Below are positions 26,689 to 35,536 of a stretch of DNA of 64,000 nt, in pieces. Origin of the DNA: Lewinella sp. 4G2 (GTDB lineage: Bacteria > Bacteroidota > Bacteroidia > Chitinophagales > Saprospiraceae). Position numbers and translations under genes: made by a program. Position 1 is the stretch's first letter. Each line of letters begins with the position of its first letter. The stretch covers positions 2,976,001-3,040,000 of the forward strand of contig NZ_LVWJ02000014.1 of NCBI RefSeq assembly GCF_001625015.1. The letters are read 5' to 3'. A model generated the notes under the pieces. It was given only the letters and a program-made list of their open reading frames with translations. It made no database searches and had not been told where the DNA came from.

Positions 26689-27588
26689 ATGAGTTTGGCC
26701 ATTGGCGCGTTGCTCGTAGCCATTCTTTTGCTGCCCGGCATCGTCTTTCGCTACCTCTACATCCGGAGCGACGCGCTGCGGAAGACCATCGATCTCAGTC
26801 TTCTCAGCGAAGCGGTCTTCATTCTGATTCCATCTTTATTGCTTCACCTCTTCGGCCGTTTGGTTGCGGAGCATCTGTTGGGCTGGGACATCAATCTGCG
26901 GCAGATCTACCTGTTGCTGACCAACAGCAGCGCGATCGACTTCGCGTTGATTGATGAGGGCTACCCATTTTTCGTCGGGTACATCCTTACGCTCTGCATT
27001 CTGGCCGGAGCGCTGGCGATTGGTTTCCAGCAATTAGTCGTCCGACTCGGGTGGGACGAACGATACAAGCTGCTCCGCATCTACAACGATTGGGACAAAT
27101 TCTTCTCCGGCCACGCACTCCCGAAGGCGGAACGCGAGCAGATTGAGTTCATCCAGGTGGACGTCGTTTGTTCCAGCTCGGCCGGCGACGTGCTGTACAC
27201 CGGGGTGCTGGAGAACTACTCACTGAATAAAGACCAAGGTATTGACCGCATCTTCCTCAGCAATGCTTTCCGCCGGGAGTTGAAGGATGATCTGCAACTC
27301 GACAGCATGACCGTCAGCCTCCCCGCCGATTACCCCAGCTACCGAACGAAGGATTTTGACGACCGCTACTACGCCTTGCCGGGCGCCTACTTCGTCATTC
27401 CATTCGGGGAGATCAAGAACCTCAACATCATCTACAATACGCTCAAGGAGACCTCCGCTCCGGCGACCGATTCGCTCATCGTTCAAAAAGCAGCGGGCGC
27501 TGCCGCAGGTGCCGGACAAGGACCGGAGAAGGGACCGGGCGCAAACGAAGGACCGACCTCTCCGAGTGATTTGGGGGATGGAAAATGA
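26689..27588 (+). CDS. DUF6338-like membrane protein
   Basis: 299 residues. Hydrophobic helices at about 1-21, 40-62 and 88-113, with the early proline-glycine pair (LLPGIVFRYLY) seen in DUF6338 proteins; the C-terminal 180 residues are cytoplasmic and beta-rich (VDVVCSSSAGDVLYTGVLENYSL, PGAYFVIPFGEIKNLNIIY). No enzymatic motif. The last 40 residues are a low-complexity Gly/Ala/Pro tail, part of which (GAAAGAG) is encoded by a perfect copy of the dispersed 18-mer. The family assignment is from pattern memory and moderate; the function is unknown. Confidence 0.7.
   Translation: MSLAIGALLVAILLLPGIVFRYLYIRSDALRKTIDLSLLSEAVFILIPSLLLHLFGRLVAEHLLGWDINLRQIYLLLTNSSAIDFALIDEGYPFFVGYILTLCILAGALAIGFQQLVVRLGWDERYKLLRIYNDWDKFFSGHALPKAEREQIEFIQVDVVCSSSAGDVLYTGVLENYSLNKDQGIDRIFLSNAFRRELKDDLQLDSMTVSLPADYPSYRTKDFDDRYYALPGAYFVIPFGEIKNLNIIYNTLKETSAPATDSLIVQKAAGAAAGAGQGPEKGPGANEGPTSPSDLGDGK
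27496..27513 (+). repeat. Dispersed 18-mer copy 6 (perfect)
   Basis: GGCGCTGCCGCAGGTGCC. In sense orientation in the DUF6338-like gene, encoding GAAAGA in its low-complexity C-terminal tail. Confidence 0.85.
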
Positions 27589-27676
27589 TCCTCTCATCCC
27601 TGGTTAAAAGCGGACTTTCACCTGACGATCGAGCTTACGTTCTAAGATCCCTTTTGCATACTAATCAATTCGCCCC

Positions 27677-28750
27677 ATGAAGAAGTCCTTGCCCTACTTC
27701 ACCTACTTACTGCTTGCTCTCTTCCTGTGCACCTGCGACAGCGCCCAGAATATTGAGGGAGCGGATGATGCAACTGACGTGGACTCCACTAGCGAAAAAC
27801 CCGCGGTACCAAGGATCATTTTTGACACTGACATCGGCGGTGATATCGATGATCTCGGGGCGCTTTATGCCCTGCACGTCTACGCCGATTCTGGCTTGTG
27901 TGAGATCGCGGCGGTGATGTCGTCTTGGTCAATGGAGCACCACGTGGAAGGAATTGATGCGATCAATACTTACTTCGGAAGGGGAGATACGCCCGTGGGT
28001 AAGTACGTGGATGGCCCGTACAGTAAGGAAGAATACACTTGGTGGCTGGGTGAAAAATTCCCACGTGACCTGAAGTATGCGTCGGCACCCGGCGCGACAC
28101 CACTGTACCGGGAATTGCTTGCGGCGGCAGCCGATACCAGCCTGACCATCGTGGTGACGGGCCGCGTAAATAATGTTTACGAACTGATGGAGTCCCCTCC
28201 GGATTCCATCTCTCCAATGAGTGGGATGGACCTGATTGCCGCGAAAGTGAAGGCGTTCTACATCATGGGGGGTAACTACGTCCGTACGGGCAAGGCTGAG
28301 GCCAACTTCAAATGGAGTGGCCCCGGTGTTGCGAAATACGTCATCGAAAACTGCCCACGCCCCATCACCCTGAACGGGGGAATCATTGGGAACCGGGAGG
28401 ATGGCTACGGTACGGGAACGGCCATCAACGATTTGCCTGAGGACCACCTAATGCGGTCGGGCTACGGCTATTTTTTCCAGCACCCACCGGAATGGTCGGG
28501 ACTTGCACCGAGCGATACCATTCCCGAATGGTCCATTTGGGATATCATCACCGTGCAGGTCGCCGTAACCGGGACAGAGGATTATTTCACCGTCGTAGAC
28601 GAAGGAAGTGTGGCTTTCGACGATGCCGAGTTAACGACTTGGGTAGCTGAACCAGACGGCCCGCACCGATTTCTGAAACCGAAAATGAACCCCAAGCGCT
28701 ACGCTGACGAAGTGATCCAACCACTGCTCGTGAGGAACCCGAAATATTGA
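27677..28750 (+). CDS. Nucleoside-hydrolase-like lipoprotein
   Basis: 357 residues. Lipoprotein-type signal (LLLALFLCTCDS, Cys near 21), a Ser/Asp-rich spacer, then the calcium-binding nucleoside hydrolase start IIFDTDIGGDIDDLGAL near residue 49; YIMGGNYVRTGKAEANF and the late Asp/Glu-containing WSIWDIITVQVAV match the fold. The family normally cleaves N-ribosidic bonds; exported forms like this may salvage nucleosides or act on other glycosides. It stands alone, converging on dnaA. Enzymatic specificity cannot be read from the sequence. Confidence 0.85.
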   Translation: MKKSLPYFTYLLLALFLCTCDSAQNIEGADDATDVDSTSEKPAVPRIIFDTDIGGDIDDLGALYALHVYADSGLCEIAAVMSSWSMEHHVEGIDAINTYFGRGDTPVGKYVDGPYSKEEYTWWLGEKFPRDLKYASAPGATPLYRELLAAAADTSLTIVVTGRVNNVYELMESPPDSISPMSGMDLIAAKVKAFYIMGGNYVRTGKAEANFKWSGPGVAKYVIENCPRPITLNGGIIGNREDGYGTGTAINDLPEDHLMRSGYGYFFQHPPEWSGLAPSDTIPEWSIWDIITVQVAVTGTEDYFTVVDEGSVAFDDAELTTWVAEPDGPHRFLKPKMNPKRYADEVIQPLLVRNPKY

Positions 28751-28813
28751 TGCTCGGTTTTCATTCTGTAAGGAACGGTGCCAGATTATTGGACGAATCC
28801 TGGAGGAAAAATC

Positions 28814-30262
28814 TTATCCTTCCCCTTTACCGATGCGAATCTTCCGCTCCAATTCAGCAAGGGCGCGGCGGACTTCGTCGTTTGTATCTACCAAGTCTTC
28901 GACGGCGCGGAGTGAGTAGATGACGGTGGAATGGTCGCGATTGCCGAAGAGCTGTCCGATCTTCTTCAGGCTGTTATCGGTGTGTTGCTTGACGAGGAAC
29001 ATACTGATCTGGCGGGCGAGAACAACCTGGCGGCGGCGAGTGGTACTCTTGATCTTCTCCACGTCCAGGTTGAAGTGGTCGGCGACAGCCTTCTGTATGA
29101 CTTCCGGTGTGACCTCCCGGTTGATGTCGGAGACGAAACTCCGTAGCACCTCTTTGGCCAGGTCGATGTCGAGCTTCTCCTTACCGGCGACGCCCTTCTT
29201 CATGACCATGGTGTGAAGGATGCCCTCCAGCTGGCGGATGTTGTTCTTAATGTGGAAGCAAATGAACTCGGCTACCTCGGTGGGTAGTTCCACGTTGTTC
29301 GTGTGGGCCTTGGAGGTAAGGATGGCCATCCGGGTTTCCAAAGCGGGCTCCGAAAGGTCGGCACTCAAACCCCACTGGAAGCGACTGCGTAAGCGCTCTT
29401 CGATGTCCAACTCGATGATGGGCCGGTCACAGGTCATCACGATCGCCTTATTATTCTGGCGGAGGACGTTGAAGAGGTTGAAGAAAATATCCTGGGTTTT
29501 CTTCCGGTTGACGAGCTGCTGGATATCGTCCACGAGCAGAATGTCCACGTTCTGGTACCAATTCAGAAGGTCATTGGTGGAGTTCGACGCGATGGAGTCG
29601 ATCAGGTGCTGGGTGAAGGTATCGGCACCGACGAAGAGCACGGCCTTATCCGGGTACTTTTCGTTGACGTAGTTGCCGATGGCGTGGAGCAGGTGCGTCT
29701 TACCAAGGCCACTCTTTCCGTGGATGACCAGTGGGTTAAAGGCCGTCTGGGTAGGGTTGTCGGCTACCGCTTTGGCGGCGTTGCGGGCGAGGCTGTTGCA
29801 GTCGCCCTCCACGAAGTTTTTGAAGGTGAAGCCTTTGTTGAGGTTGCTGGGGATCCGCGGCCGTGCTACCCCGGGGATGACGAAGGGATTGCCCGGCATA
29901 TTCTCGTGCGTCAGCGGAACTTGCTCGGTGACTTTCCCCTGCTTCTGAGGGAGGGTAGGGCGCACCTTATTCTTGACGGGGTTGATGCGGTACTGCAGGC
30001 GCCCGGGCTCGCCGAGGGCCGTATTCAGGCTGGTCTTGAGTACCTCAACGTAGTGCTCTTCGAGCCACTCGTAAAACAGCCGGTGGGGAACCTGGATGGT
30101 CAGTTCGTTACCTACCAGTTTGACTGGAGTAATAGGGGCAAACCAGGTTTCATATGCCTGGCCCGAAACGGTCTGGCTGATCGTTTGTAAGCATTGGCTC
30201 CATAGGCCTTTGTGGTCAGTATTTGAATCCAGTGGTTGAATGATATTTTGTCCCAAGAGCAC
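28814..30262 (-). CDS. dnaA: Chromosomal replication initiator protein DnaA
   Basis: 482 residues. Domain I (about 15-95: LWSQCLQTISQTVSGQAYETWF), a linker, AAA+ domain with Walker A GKSGLGKTHLLHAIGN and Walker B ILLVDDIQQL, and domain IV with the DnaA-box helix signature FGNRDHSTVIYSLRAVED near the C-terminus. It binds DnaA boxes and opens oriC. The start is a GTG at 30262; I see no ATG with better support. No TTATCCACA boxes are visible in the flanking intergenic regions, so an origin here is not supported. It follows the metallophosphatase gene with a 343-base gap. Confidence 0.97.
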   Translation of the reverse strand: MLLGQNIIQPLDSNTDHKGLWSQCLQTISQTVSGQAYETWFAPITPVKLVGNELTIQVPHRLFYEWLEEHYVEVLKTSLNTALGEPGRLQYRINPVKNKVRPTLPQKQGKVTEQVPLTHENMPGNPFVIPGVARPRIPSNLNKGFTFKNFVEGDCNSLARNAAKAVADNPTQTAFNPLVIHGKSGLGKTHLLHAIGNYVNEKYPDKAVLFVGADTFTQHLIDSIASNSTNDLLNWYQNVDILLVDDIQQLVNRKKTQDIFFNLFNVLRQNNKAIVMTCDRPIIELDIEERLRSRFQWGLSADLSEPALETRMAILTSKAHTNNVELPTEVAEFICFHIKNNIRQLEGILHTMVMKKGVAGKEKLDIDLAKEVLRSFVSDINREVTPEVIQKAVADHFNLDVEKIKSTTRRRQVVLARQISMFLVKQHTDNSLKKIGQLFGNRDHSTVIYSLRAVEDLVDTNDEVRRALAELERKIRIGKGEG

Positions 30263-30605
30263 AGCGAGAGTTGTTCTGAGTAGGGCCGTTGCTCCCCCTC
30301 AGGTTGGTTAAAATAGGCTGTTGATTCAGTAAGTGAAACTTCTGTGAAAGGCTAAATCCCTTACGCCCATCGTGGTGGAAACCGGGGCGGAAACTTCGAG
30401 CGTAATCGACCGTCTACTAATGACGAGTACTGAAAGTTGAGTGTTGCTTTTCAGCGCAAACGTGCCGTTGGCGCTCGACAAATATGAGGACAAAGCAGTG
30501 AGCCCACCAAGTAAAATGAATGTTAATTCAAAAGAAAAATCCTTCGCAAAATTCTGGCAGATTTTGTGCCAGTTTGACGTAAGCAGAAGGTTGAAATTTC
30601 TGTAT
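30263..30605 (-). other. Intergenic region upstream of dnaA, 343 bp
   Basis: Should hold the dnaA promoter, although no good minus-strand -7 box (CAAAnnTA on this strand) stands out. It has an AT-rich stretch around 30500-30550. No DnaA box, tRNA or protein-like frame is seen. A plus-strand frame running from here into the next gene is a shadow. Confidence 0.5.
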
Positions 30606-31520
30606 TTATACCCGCAGATTACTACAAGCTACGCATGCCCTTGCCTGGCCACCCGGAAAGGTCAAATCCAGCCGGCCGACTCTCAGACCGCCGAATCCAA
30701 CCTGGTTGACGACGACGGGAATGCCTTGTTCGTTCGGCACCTCCACCGGCTCGTTGAGGAAGGTGTGGGTGTGGCCACCGAGGATGATGTCGATGTCTTT
30801 GCTTGCCGATGCGAGTTTGATGTCATCAACCTTGTCCCCGCGGTAACGGAAACCAAGGTGGCTCAAGCAAACGACGACGTCGCACCGCTCCTTATTACGG
30901 AGCATCCCTGCAGTGCGGTTGGCAATTGCGATGGGCTCCAGGTACTGGGTGTTACCGTACAGTTTTTCCGGAACGAGCCCGTCCAGTTCGATCCCCACGC
31001 CGAAGACACCCACTTTGATATCCCCGCGCTCGATGATGGTGTAGGGTTTGGTCTGCCCGGCGAGTGGTGTACCCGCAAACTCGTAGTTGGCCGATAGCAT
31101 GGGAAAGTCCGCATGCTGCAGTTGAGTCGCCAGGTTTTCCATCCCGCCGTCGAAATCGTGGTTGCCGATCGTGGCGGCGTCGTAGCCCATCTTGCTCATC
31201 AGCTTCATCTCGAGTTCGCCGGCGAAGAAGTTGAAGTAGGGCGTGCCCTGAAAGATGTCTCCGCTATCCAGCAGGATCACGTTGTCCTCCTGGGCGCGGA
31301 CGCTTTCAATCAGCCGCATGCGCCGGATGGCACCGCCGCGGTTGGCGTTGCGGCCGCCGTCGTCGGGGAAGGGCTCAATCCGGCTGTGCCAATCGTTGGT
31401 GTGTAGGATAGTGAGTTTTGGGGCATCCTTTGGGAAGAGGGTAGCGCTTTGTGCGAGCGTTGGGACCAGCATCAGGCCACCACCGACGGCTGCTTTGCGG
31501 ATGAAGAATCTGCGGTTCAT
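30606..31520 (-). CDS. Tat-exported metallophosphatase (5'-nucleotidase N-terminal half)
   Basis: 304 residues. Tat-like leader MNRRFFIRKAAVGGGLMLV. The calcineurin-type metallophosphatase of UshA-like nucleotidases follows: LTILHTNDWHSRIEP (metal ligands D and H), LLDSGDIFQGTPYFN, ATIGNHDFDGG, VCLSHLGF, DIILGGHTHTFL. The C-terminal substrate-binding domain is missing here and is encoded separately by the upstream gene at 31573 on the same strand, 52 bases away. Together they should dephosphorylate nucleotides in the periplasm. Confidence 0.92.
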   Translation of the reverse strand: MNRRFFIRKAAVGGGLMLVPTLAQSATLFPKDAPKLTILHTNDWHSRIEPFPDDGGRNANRGGAIRRMRLIESVRAQEDNVILLDSGDIFQGTPYFNFFAGELEMKLMSKMGYDAATIGNHDFDGGMENLATQLQHADFPMLSANYEFAGTPLAGQTKPYTIIERGDIKVGVFGVGIELDGLVPEKLYGNTQYLEPIAIANRTAGMLRNKERCDVVVCLSHLGFRYRGDKVDDIKLASASKDIDIILGGHTHTFLNEPVEVPNEQGIPVVVNQVGFGGLRVGRLDLTFPGGQARACVACSNLRV

Positions 31521-31572
31521 AAGGAAAAGGGAGGCTTGATGAATAGGAAGGTGGGCGGGAGCGTTGAGGCCA

Positions 31573-32349
31573 TTATAACTTCATCCGTTCCCCGGTGCTC
31601 TTCACGTCGATGGGAGCAGTGGAGCGGCCGGCAAAGTCAATCAGGACGTCGCGGAGGAAGTAGCCGGTCTCAATTTGGGGGATTCCCTTGAGCATGGAGG
31701 AGTTGGAGCCACCGTTGGCCACGTAATCGATGGTCGCTACGTAGTAGGTCGCGGCGGGGTCCAGCGCCCGGCCCTTGATCTTAACGTTCAACTTGCCACC
31801 GGAACGATTGACGCGCAGTTCATCGCTAACGGGCCAGCCGCCGGAGTTAGCAATGTGGTTAATGAATTCCTTTACCTGGACGCCAGTGAGGGGCAGGACG
31901 ACCAACTTATTGTCGAAGGGCATCAATTCGTAGATCTCGGATACGATGAGGGGGCCGGCCCCGATCTCGCTTACCCGGAGGCCGCCGCTGTTCGTGGCGG
32001 CGAAGGCGATGGGGTGGTCCGGGTAGTATTCCGTAGCGGCCACCTGCATGATATCCGCCATCCAGTTGCCGAGGTTGCTTTCGGGGCTTCCTTTCTTTAG
32101 TGGAGTGACGATCTCGGCGAGGACGCGATTCATCTTGGCGTCCAGCTGGGCCTTGTAGGGGGCGATCAGGCCTGCAACTTCGTCCACGCTTTCGCTGGTG
32201 GTCCCCTCCCCATTACCTGGCACCTGCGGCAGCGCCCCAGTATCTGCATTAATGTTGTAAACACTTGGGCTGACGGTGACGGGACCGTAACTCGTCTTGC
32301 AACTCAGCAGGCAGGCGGAAACGGCCAGGTAGGTGAATAGCTTATTCAT
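31573..32349 (-). CDS. 5'-nucleotidase C-terminal-domain lipoprotein
   Basis: 258 residues. Lipobox LAVSACLLSC (Cys near 17). After a spacer, the 5_nucleotid_C domain is clear: SESNLGNWMADIMQVAA, AATNSGGLRVSEIGAG, VSEIYELMPFDNKLVVL, and YYVATIDYVANGG. It supplies the nucleoside-binding half of a UshA-like enzyme whose catalytic half is the next gene. Its ATG overlaps the DUF423 stop by eight bases (ATGAATAA), indicating translational coupling. A perfect dispersed 18-mer copy encodes ALPQVP in the flexible linker after the lipid anchor. Confidence 0.92.
   Translation of the reverse strand: MNKLFTYLAVSACLLSCKTSYGPVTVSPSVYNINADTGALPQVPGNGEGTTSESVDEVAGLIAPYKAQLDAKMNRVLAEIVTPLKKGSPESNLGNWMADIMQVAATEYYPDHPIAFAATNSGGLRVSEIGAGPLIVSEIYELMPFDNKLVVLPLTGVQVKEFINHIANSGGWPVSDELRVNRSGGKLNVKIKGRALDPAATYYVATIDYVANGGSNSSMLKGIPQIETGYFLRDVLIDFAGRSTAPIDVKSTGERMKL
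32219..32236 (-). repeat. Dispersed 18-mer copy 7 (perfect)
   Basis: GGCACCTGCGGCAGCGCC on the plus strand. In sense orientation in the minus-strand 5'-nucleotidase lipoprotein gene, read as ALPQVP in its N-terminal linker. Confidence 0.85.
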
Positions 32350-32740
32350 GGGCGGGGCTTTGGCTGGGGGCTAAAAATAGACAAACCCAACCGGCAATGA
32401 AGAAGACGCCGCCAATTGGGGTGACCGGGCCCAAAAATACCGTTGGTATACCATGGACGGATTGTAGCGCCAATAAGTACAGCGACCCGGAGAAGAGCAA
32501 AATACCCACCAGGAAAAACAAGGTCGCCCACTTCAGGTAAGGCCGACGAAGGAGAGGCGACAGCGTGAGCACGCTAACTAACCCAATGGCCATTGTATGA
32601 TAAAAATGATAGCGCACCCCGGTGGCGAAAGTCTCTAGCTCCTGCGGCCCGACGAGGGTCTTGAGCCCGTGGGCCCCAAAAGCACCCAACGCAACGGCGA
32701 GGGCGCCCAGCCCAGCGAACAGGCGAATGTATTTCTGCAT
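32342..32740 (-). CDS. DUF423 family membrane protein
   Basis: 132 residues with four hydrophobic helices. The DUF423 start LFAGLGALAVALGAFGAHGLK and the segment TGVRYHFYHTMAIGL are diagnostic. Small inner-membrane proteins of this family (YgdD-type) have no firm function. It is the first gene of a minus-strand run with the two 5'-nucleotidase halves, overlapping the next gene by eight bases, and diverges from fabD. Confidence 0.92.
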   Translation of the reverse strand: MQKYIRLFAGLGALAVALGAFGAHGLKTLVGPQELETFATGVRYHFYHTMAIGLVSVLTLSPLLRRPYLKWATLFFLVGILLFSGSLYLLALQSVHGIPTVFLGPVTPIGGVFFIAGWVCLFLAPSQSPAHE

Positions 32741-32847
32741 TGGGTAAAAATACAGTCGGTGCCGGGCGGTGCTACGATGAGATGCGTAAGTCTTTCGTCA
32801 AACCGCAGTAGCTTCGCCGCCGTACCTACAACTTAGAAAAGACCACT

Positions 32848-33729
32848 ATGAAAGCATACGTATTCCCCGGCCAGGGCGCCCAGTTCAGTGGAATGGGAAA
32901 ATCTCTGTACGACCTTAGCCCCATGGCAAAGCAACTCTTCCACCAGGCCGACGAGGTGCTGGGATACTCCCTCTCGAAAGTGATGTTTGAAGGTAGTGAC
33001 GAAGAACTCAAGCAGACCCGGATCACTCAACCCGCCATCTTTGCCCACTCCGCCATTACTTACTTGGTGGCAACGGATATCGAGCAACCCACCGCCGTGG
33101 CGGGCCACAGTTTGGGAGAGTTCTCCGCCTTAGTTGCTGCTGGCGCGTTAGACTTCCCATCTGCACTCCGGCTGGTGGCCGAACGCGCCGAAGCGATGCA
33201 GGAAGCGACGGACGCTACCGAAGGCACCATGGCCGCCGTCCTCGGATTGGATGACAGCATGATCGAAGAAGCCTGCGCCGCCATCGAAGAGGTAGTAGTG
33301 CCGGCCAATTATAATACTAATGGCCAACTCGTCATTTCCGGTTCCGTCGCCGGCGTAGAGAAAGCCAGTAAGATCCTGACGGACCTCGGTGCTCGCCGCG
33401 TCGTCGCCTTGCCAGTCGGTGGCGCCTTCCACAGCCCATTGATGCAGCCAGCGCAGGACCGCCTGAAAGCAGCCATCGAAGAGGCGCGGTTCCGTCCGCC
33501 TGCCTGTGAGATCTACCAGAACGTGGATGCCCAGCCATCTACCGATCCTGACCAGATTAAGGAAAAGCTGATCGCTCAACTTACGAGCCCCGTACGTTGG
33601 ACGCAGACCGTGGCCAATATGCAAGCGGCCGGGTTGACTGACTTCGTGGAAGTAGGAGGTAAAGGAAAGATTCTTGCCGGCCTAATTCGAAAAGTAGATC
33701 GGGCACTAAACGTGGAACAATTAGGGTAG
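32848..33729 (+). CDS. fabD: Malonyl-CoA:ACP transacylase
   Basis: 293 residues, standard length. Oxyanion segment FPGQGAQFSGMG near residue 6, nucleophile Ser 88 in AGHSLGEFSAL, catalytic His in GGAFHSPLM near 198, and the C-terminal FVEVGGKGKILAGLI. It loads malonyl onto acyl carrier protein to start each fatty-acid elongation round. Single gene with short flanks; no other fab gene is adjacent (fabI lies about 15 kb away). Confidence 0.97.
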   Translation: MKAYVFPGQGAQFSGMGKSLYDLSPMAKQLFHQADEVLGYSLSKVMFEGSDEELKQTRITQPAIFAHSAITYLVATDIEQPTAVAGHSLGEFSALVAAGALDFPSALRLVAERAEAMQEATDATEGTMAAVLGLDDSMIEEACAAIEEVVVPANYNTNGQLVISGSVAGVEKASKILTDLGARRVVALPVGGAFHSPLMQPAQDRLKAAIEEARFRPPACEIYQNVDAQPSTDPDQIKEKLIAQLTSPVRWTQTVANMQAAGLTDFVEVGGKGKILAGLIRKVDRALNVEQLG

Positions 33730-33750
33730 AGCCATCACAAATTCGTCTTG

Positions 33751-33792
33751 TTAGGTCAATATTTCACATTTATTCCGAATCGTCAGACCTAA
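33751..33792. promoter_or_regulatory. Inverted repeat upstream of the CcmD-like/gdh pair
   Basis: TTAGGTC (33751-33757) and GACCTAA (33786-33792), 28 bases apart, just upstream of the -7 box at 33819. Possible operator; the arms are short, so chance is not excluded. Confidence 0.3.
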
Positions 33793-33818
33793 AGTGCCCT
33801 TCCAATCGTAGGGAAATA

Positions 33819-33826
33819 TACCTTTA
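33819..33826 (+). promoter_or_regulatory. -7 box overlapping an upstream ATG
   Basis: TACCTTTA ends on the A of the ATG at 33826, so that ATG cannot be in the transcript; translation must start at the ATG at 33853. Confidence 0.5.
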
Positions 33827-33852
33827 TGCAACTAACCAATACCACCCGGCGA

Positions 33853-34074
33853 ATGATCCGCCCCCTGCTTACCGCGTGTGTTTTGATGACCTCCGTTTCC
33901 GCCCTGGTTGCCCAGGCTTCGGCCGCCCCGCCGGCTGATTTTTTGCGGAGCATCAATAAACTGTACGTCGTAGTAGCCGTGATCGTGATCGTATTCCTGG
34001 GTTTAGCCTATTACTTATGGTCCCTCGATAGGAAGGTGACCGATTTAGAAAACCAAATAAACGATCATGTCTAA
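33853..34074 (+). CDS. CcmD-like small membrane protein
   Basis: 73 residues from the ATG at 33853. A signal-peptide-like N-terminus (LLTACVLMTSVSALVAQA), then FLRSINKLYVVVAVIVIVFLGLAYYL, a membrane helix, and a charged tail SLDRKVTDLENQ. This order matches Bacteroidota CcmD-family proteins, which normally sit with cytochrome c maturation genes. Here it overlaps the glutamate dehydrogenase start by eight bases (ATGTCTAA), so the two are translationally coupled. No other ccm gene is near. Confidence 0.75.
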   Translation: MIRPLLTACVLMTSVSALVAQASAAPPADFLRSINKLYVVVAVIVIVFLGLAYYLWSLDRKVTDLENQINDHV

Positions 34075-35488
34075 CAACGTTTCCTTTTTGGATAGCGTCA
34101 ACCGCTATTTTGACCAGGCTGCGCCCCATACGGGCCTCGATGACGGTCTGCTGAAACAGATCAAGATCTGCAACAGCGTCTACCAGATCCACTTCCCGGT
34201 CAAGATTGGCGGAGACGTCAAGGTTATTGAGGCCTACCGCGCCCAGCATAGCCACCACCGTAGCCCGACGAAGGGTGGTATCCGCTATTCCAACCACGTG
34301 AACCAGGATGAGGTAGTAGCACTCGCTACGCTGATGTCCTACAAGTGTGCCATTGTCGACGTACCCTTCGGCGGTGCTAAGGGTGGTGTCAAGATCAACC
34401 CCTGGGAGTACAGCGATACGGATCTGGAAAAAATCACCCGCCGTTACACTACTGAATTGATCCGCCGCAAATTCATCGGCCCCGCAGTGGACGTCCCCGC
34501 TCCTGATTACGGAACCGGCCCCCGCGAGATGGCCTGGATCTACGATACTTACCGTTCTTTCCACCCCGACGACATCAACGCTGCGGGTTGTGTGACCGGC
34601 AAGCCCGTCAACCAAAATGGCGTCCGGGGCCGTACGGAGGCGACCGGTCGTGGCGTCTACTACGGTATTCGCGAAGCCTGTAACCAGCCGGACCTGATGG
34701 AAAAACTGGGGTTGAACCTCGGAATTGCCGGTAAGACCATGGTTATCCAGGGCCTCGGAAACGTGGGTTCCCATACCGCAACGATCAGCCAGGATGAAGG
34801 TGGCGTGAAGATCATTGGCGTGAGTGAAGTAGAAGGTGCCATCTACAATCCGGAGGGTATCGATATCCACGCGCTGCTGCGCCACCGGGAGCACCACGGA
34901 AGCATCCTCAGCTTCCCCGGCGCCCAGGTCTACGGTAAGGATAAGCGCCGCGCCGTAATGGAATTTGAATGTGATATTCTCGTCCCCGCCGCCCTGGAAA
35001 ACCAGATTGATAAGAACAACGCACCCAGCGTCAAGGCCAAGATCGTAGCCGAAGCGGCCAATGGACCGGTTACGGCGGACGGCGCGGCCATCCTCGCCGA
35101 ACGGGGTGTAGTGGTGATTCCAGACATCTACCTCAATGCGGGTGGTGTTACGGTTAGCTATTTCGAATGGTTGAAGAACCTCAGCCACATGCGTTTTGGC
35201 CGGCTGGAGAAGCGTTTCGACGAACGCGTCTACACCAAGATCGTAGAGCAGATCGAATCCACTACTGGAAAAACCATCAGTGAACGGGATCGAGAGATGA
35301 TCACCCGCGGTGCCGACGAGATTGATTTGATCCGGTCCGGCCTCGAAGAGACAATGATCACCGGTTTCCGTGGCATCTATACGCTGTACAAGAATAATGA
35401 CGGGATCAAAGACCTCCGGACGGCGGCTTTTGCACTCGCAATCAGTAAGATATCCAGCGATTATATCGCTCTCGGTATCTGGCCATAA
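34067..35488 (+). CDS. gdhA: Glu/Leu/Phe/Val dehydrogenase
   Basis: 473 residues. Substrate-side motifs HHRSPTKGGIRYS and CAIVDVPFGGAKGGVKINP (catalytic Lys), PAPDYGTGPREMAWI, then the nucleotide-binding VIQGLGNVGSHTA and the late EAANGPVTADG and NAGGVTVSYFEWLKNL. It should interconvert glutamate and 2-oxoglutarate with ammonium; cofactor preference is not evident. An Lrp/AsnC regulator follows directly, and an intrinsic terminator sits between them. The symbol gdhA is by family; a branched-chain dehydrogenase is less likely. Confidence 0.93.
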   Translation: MSNNVSFLDSVNRYFDQAAPHTGLDDGLLKQIKICNSVYQIHFPVKIGGDVKVIEAYRAQHSHHRSPTKGGIRYSNHVNQDEVVALATLMSYKCAIVDVPFGGAKGGVKINPWEYSDTDLEKITRRYTTELIRRKFIGPAVDVPAPDYGTGPREMAWIYDTYRSFHPDDINAAGCVTGKPVNQNGVRGRTEATGRGVYYGIREACNQPDLMEKLGLNLGIAGKTMVIQGLGNVGSHTATISQDEGGVKIIGVSEVEGAIYNPEGIDIHALLRHREHHGSILSFPGAQVYGKDKRRAVMEFECDILVPAALENQIDKNNAPSVKAKIVAEAANGPVTADGAAILAERGVVVIPDIYLNAGGVTVSYFEWLKNLSHMRFGRLEKRFDERVYTKIVEQIESTTGKTISERDREMITRGADEIDLIRSGLEETMITGFRGIYTLYKNNDGIKDLRTAAFALAISKISSDYIALGIWP

Positions 35489-35536
35489 TGGATTGAGGGT
35501 AAAATTTTATCCTTTTTTCCTGCCTTGTTTTGAAAT

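Noticed and set aside
30263-30605. Possible oriC next to dnaA
   Set aside because: No TTATCCACA-type boxes or repeats were found here or downstream of dnaA; AT-richness alone is not enough.
30441-31097. Plus-strand frame of 218 codons across the dnaA upstream region and metallophosphatase
   Set aside because: Mostly antisense to a well-conserved metallophosphatase; no family pattern.
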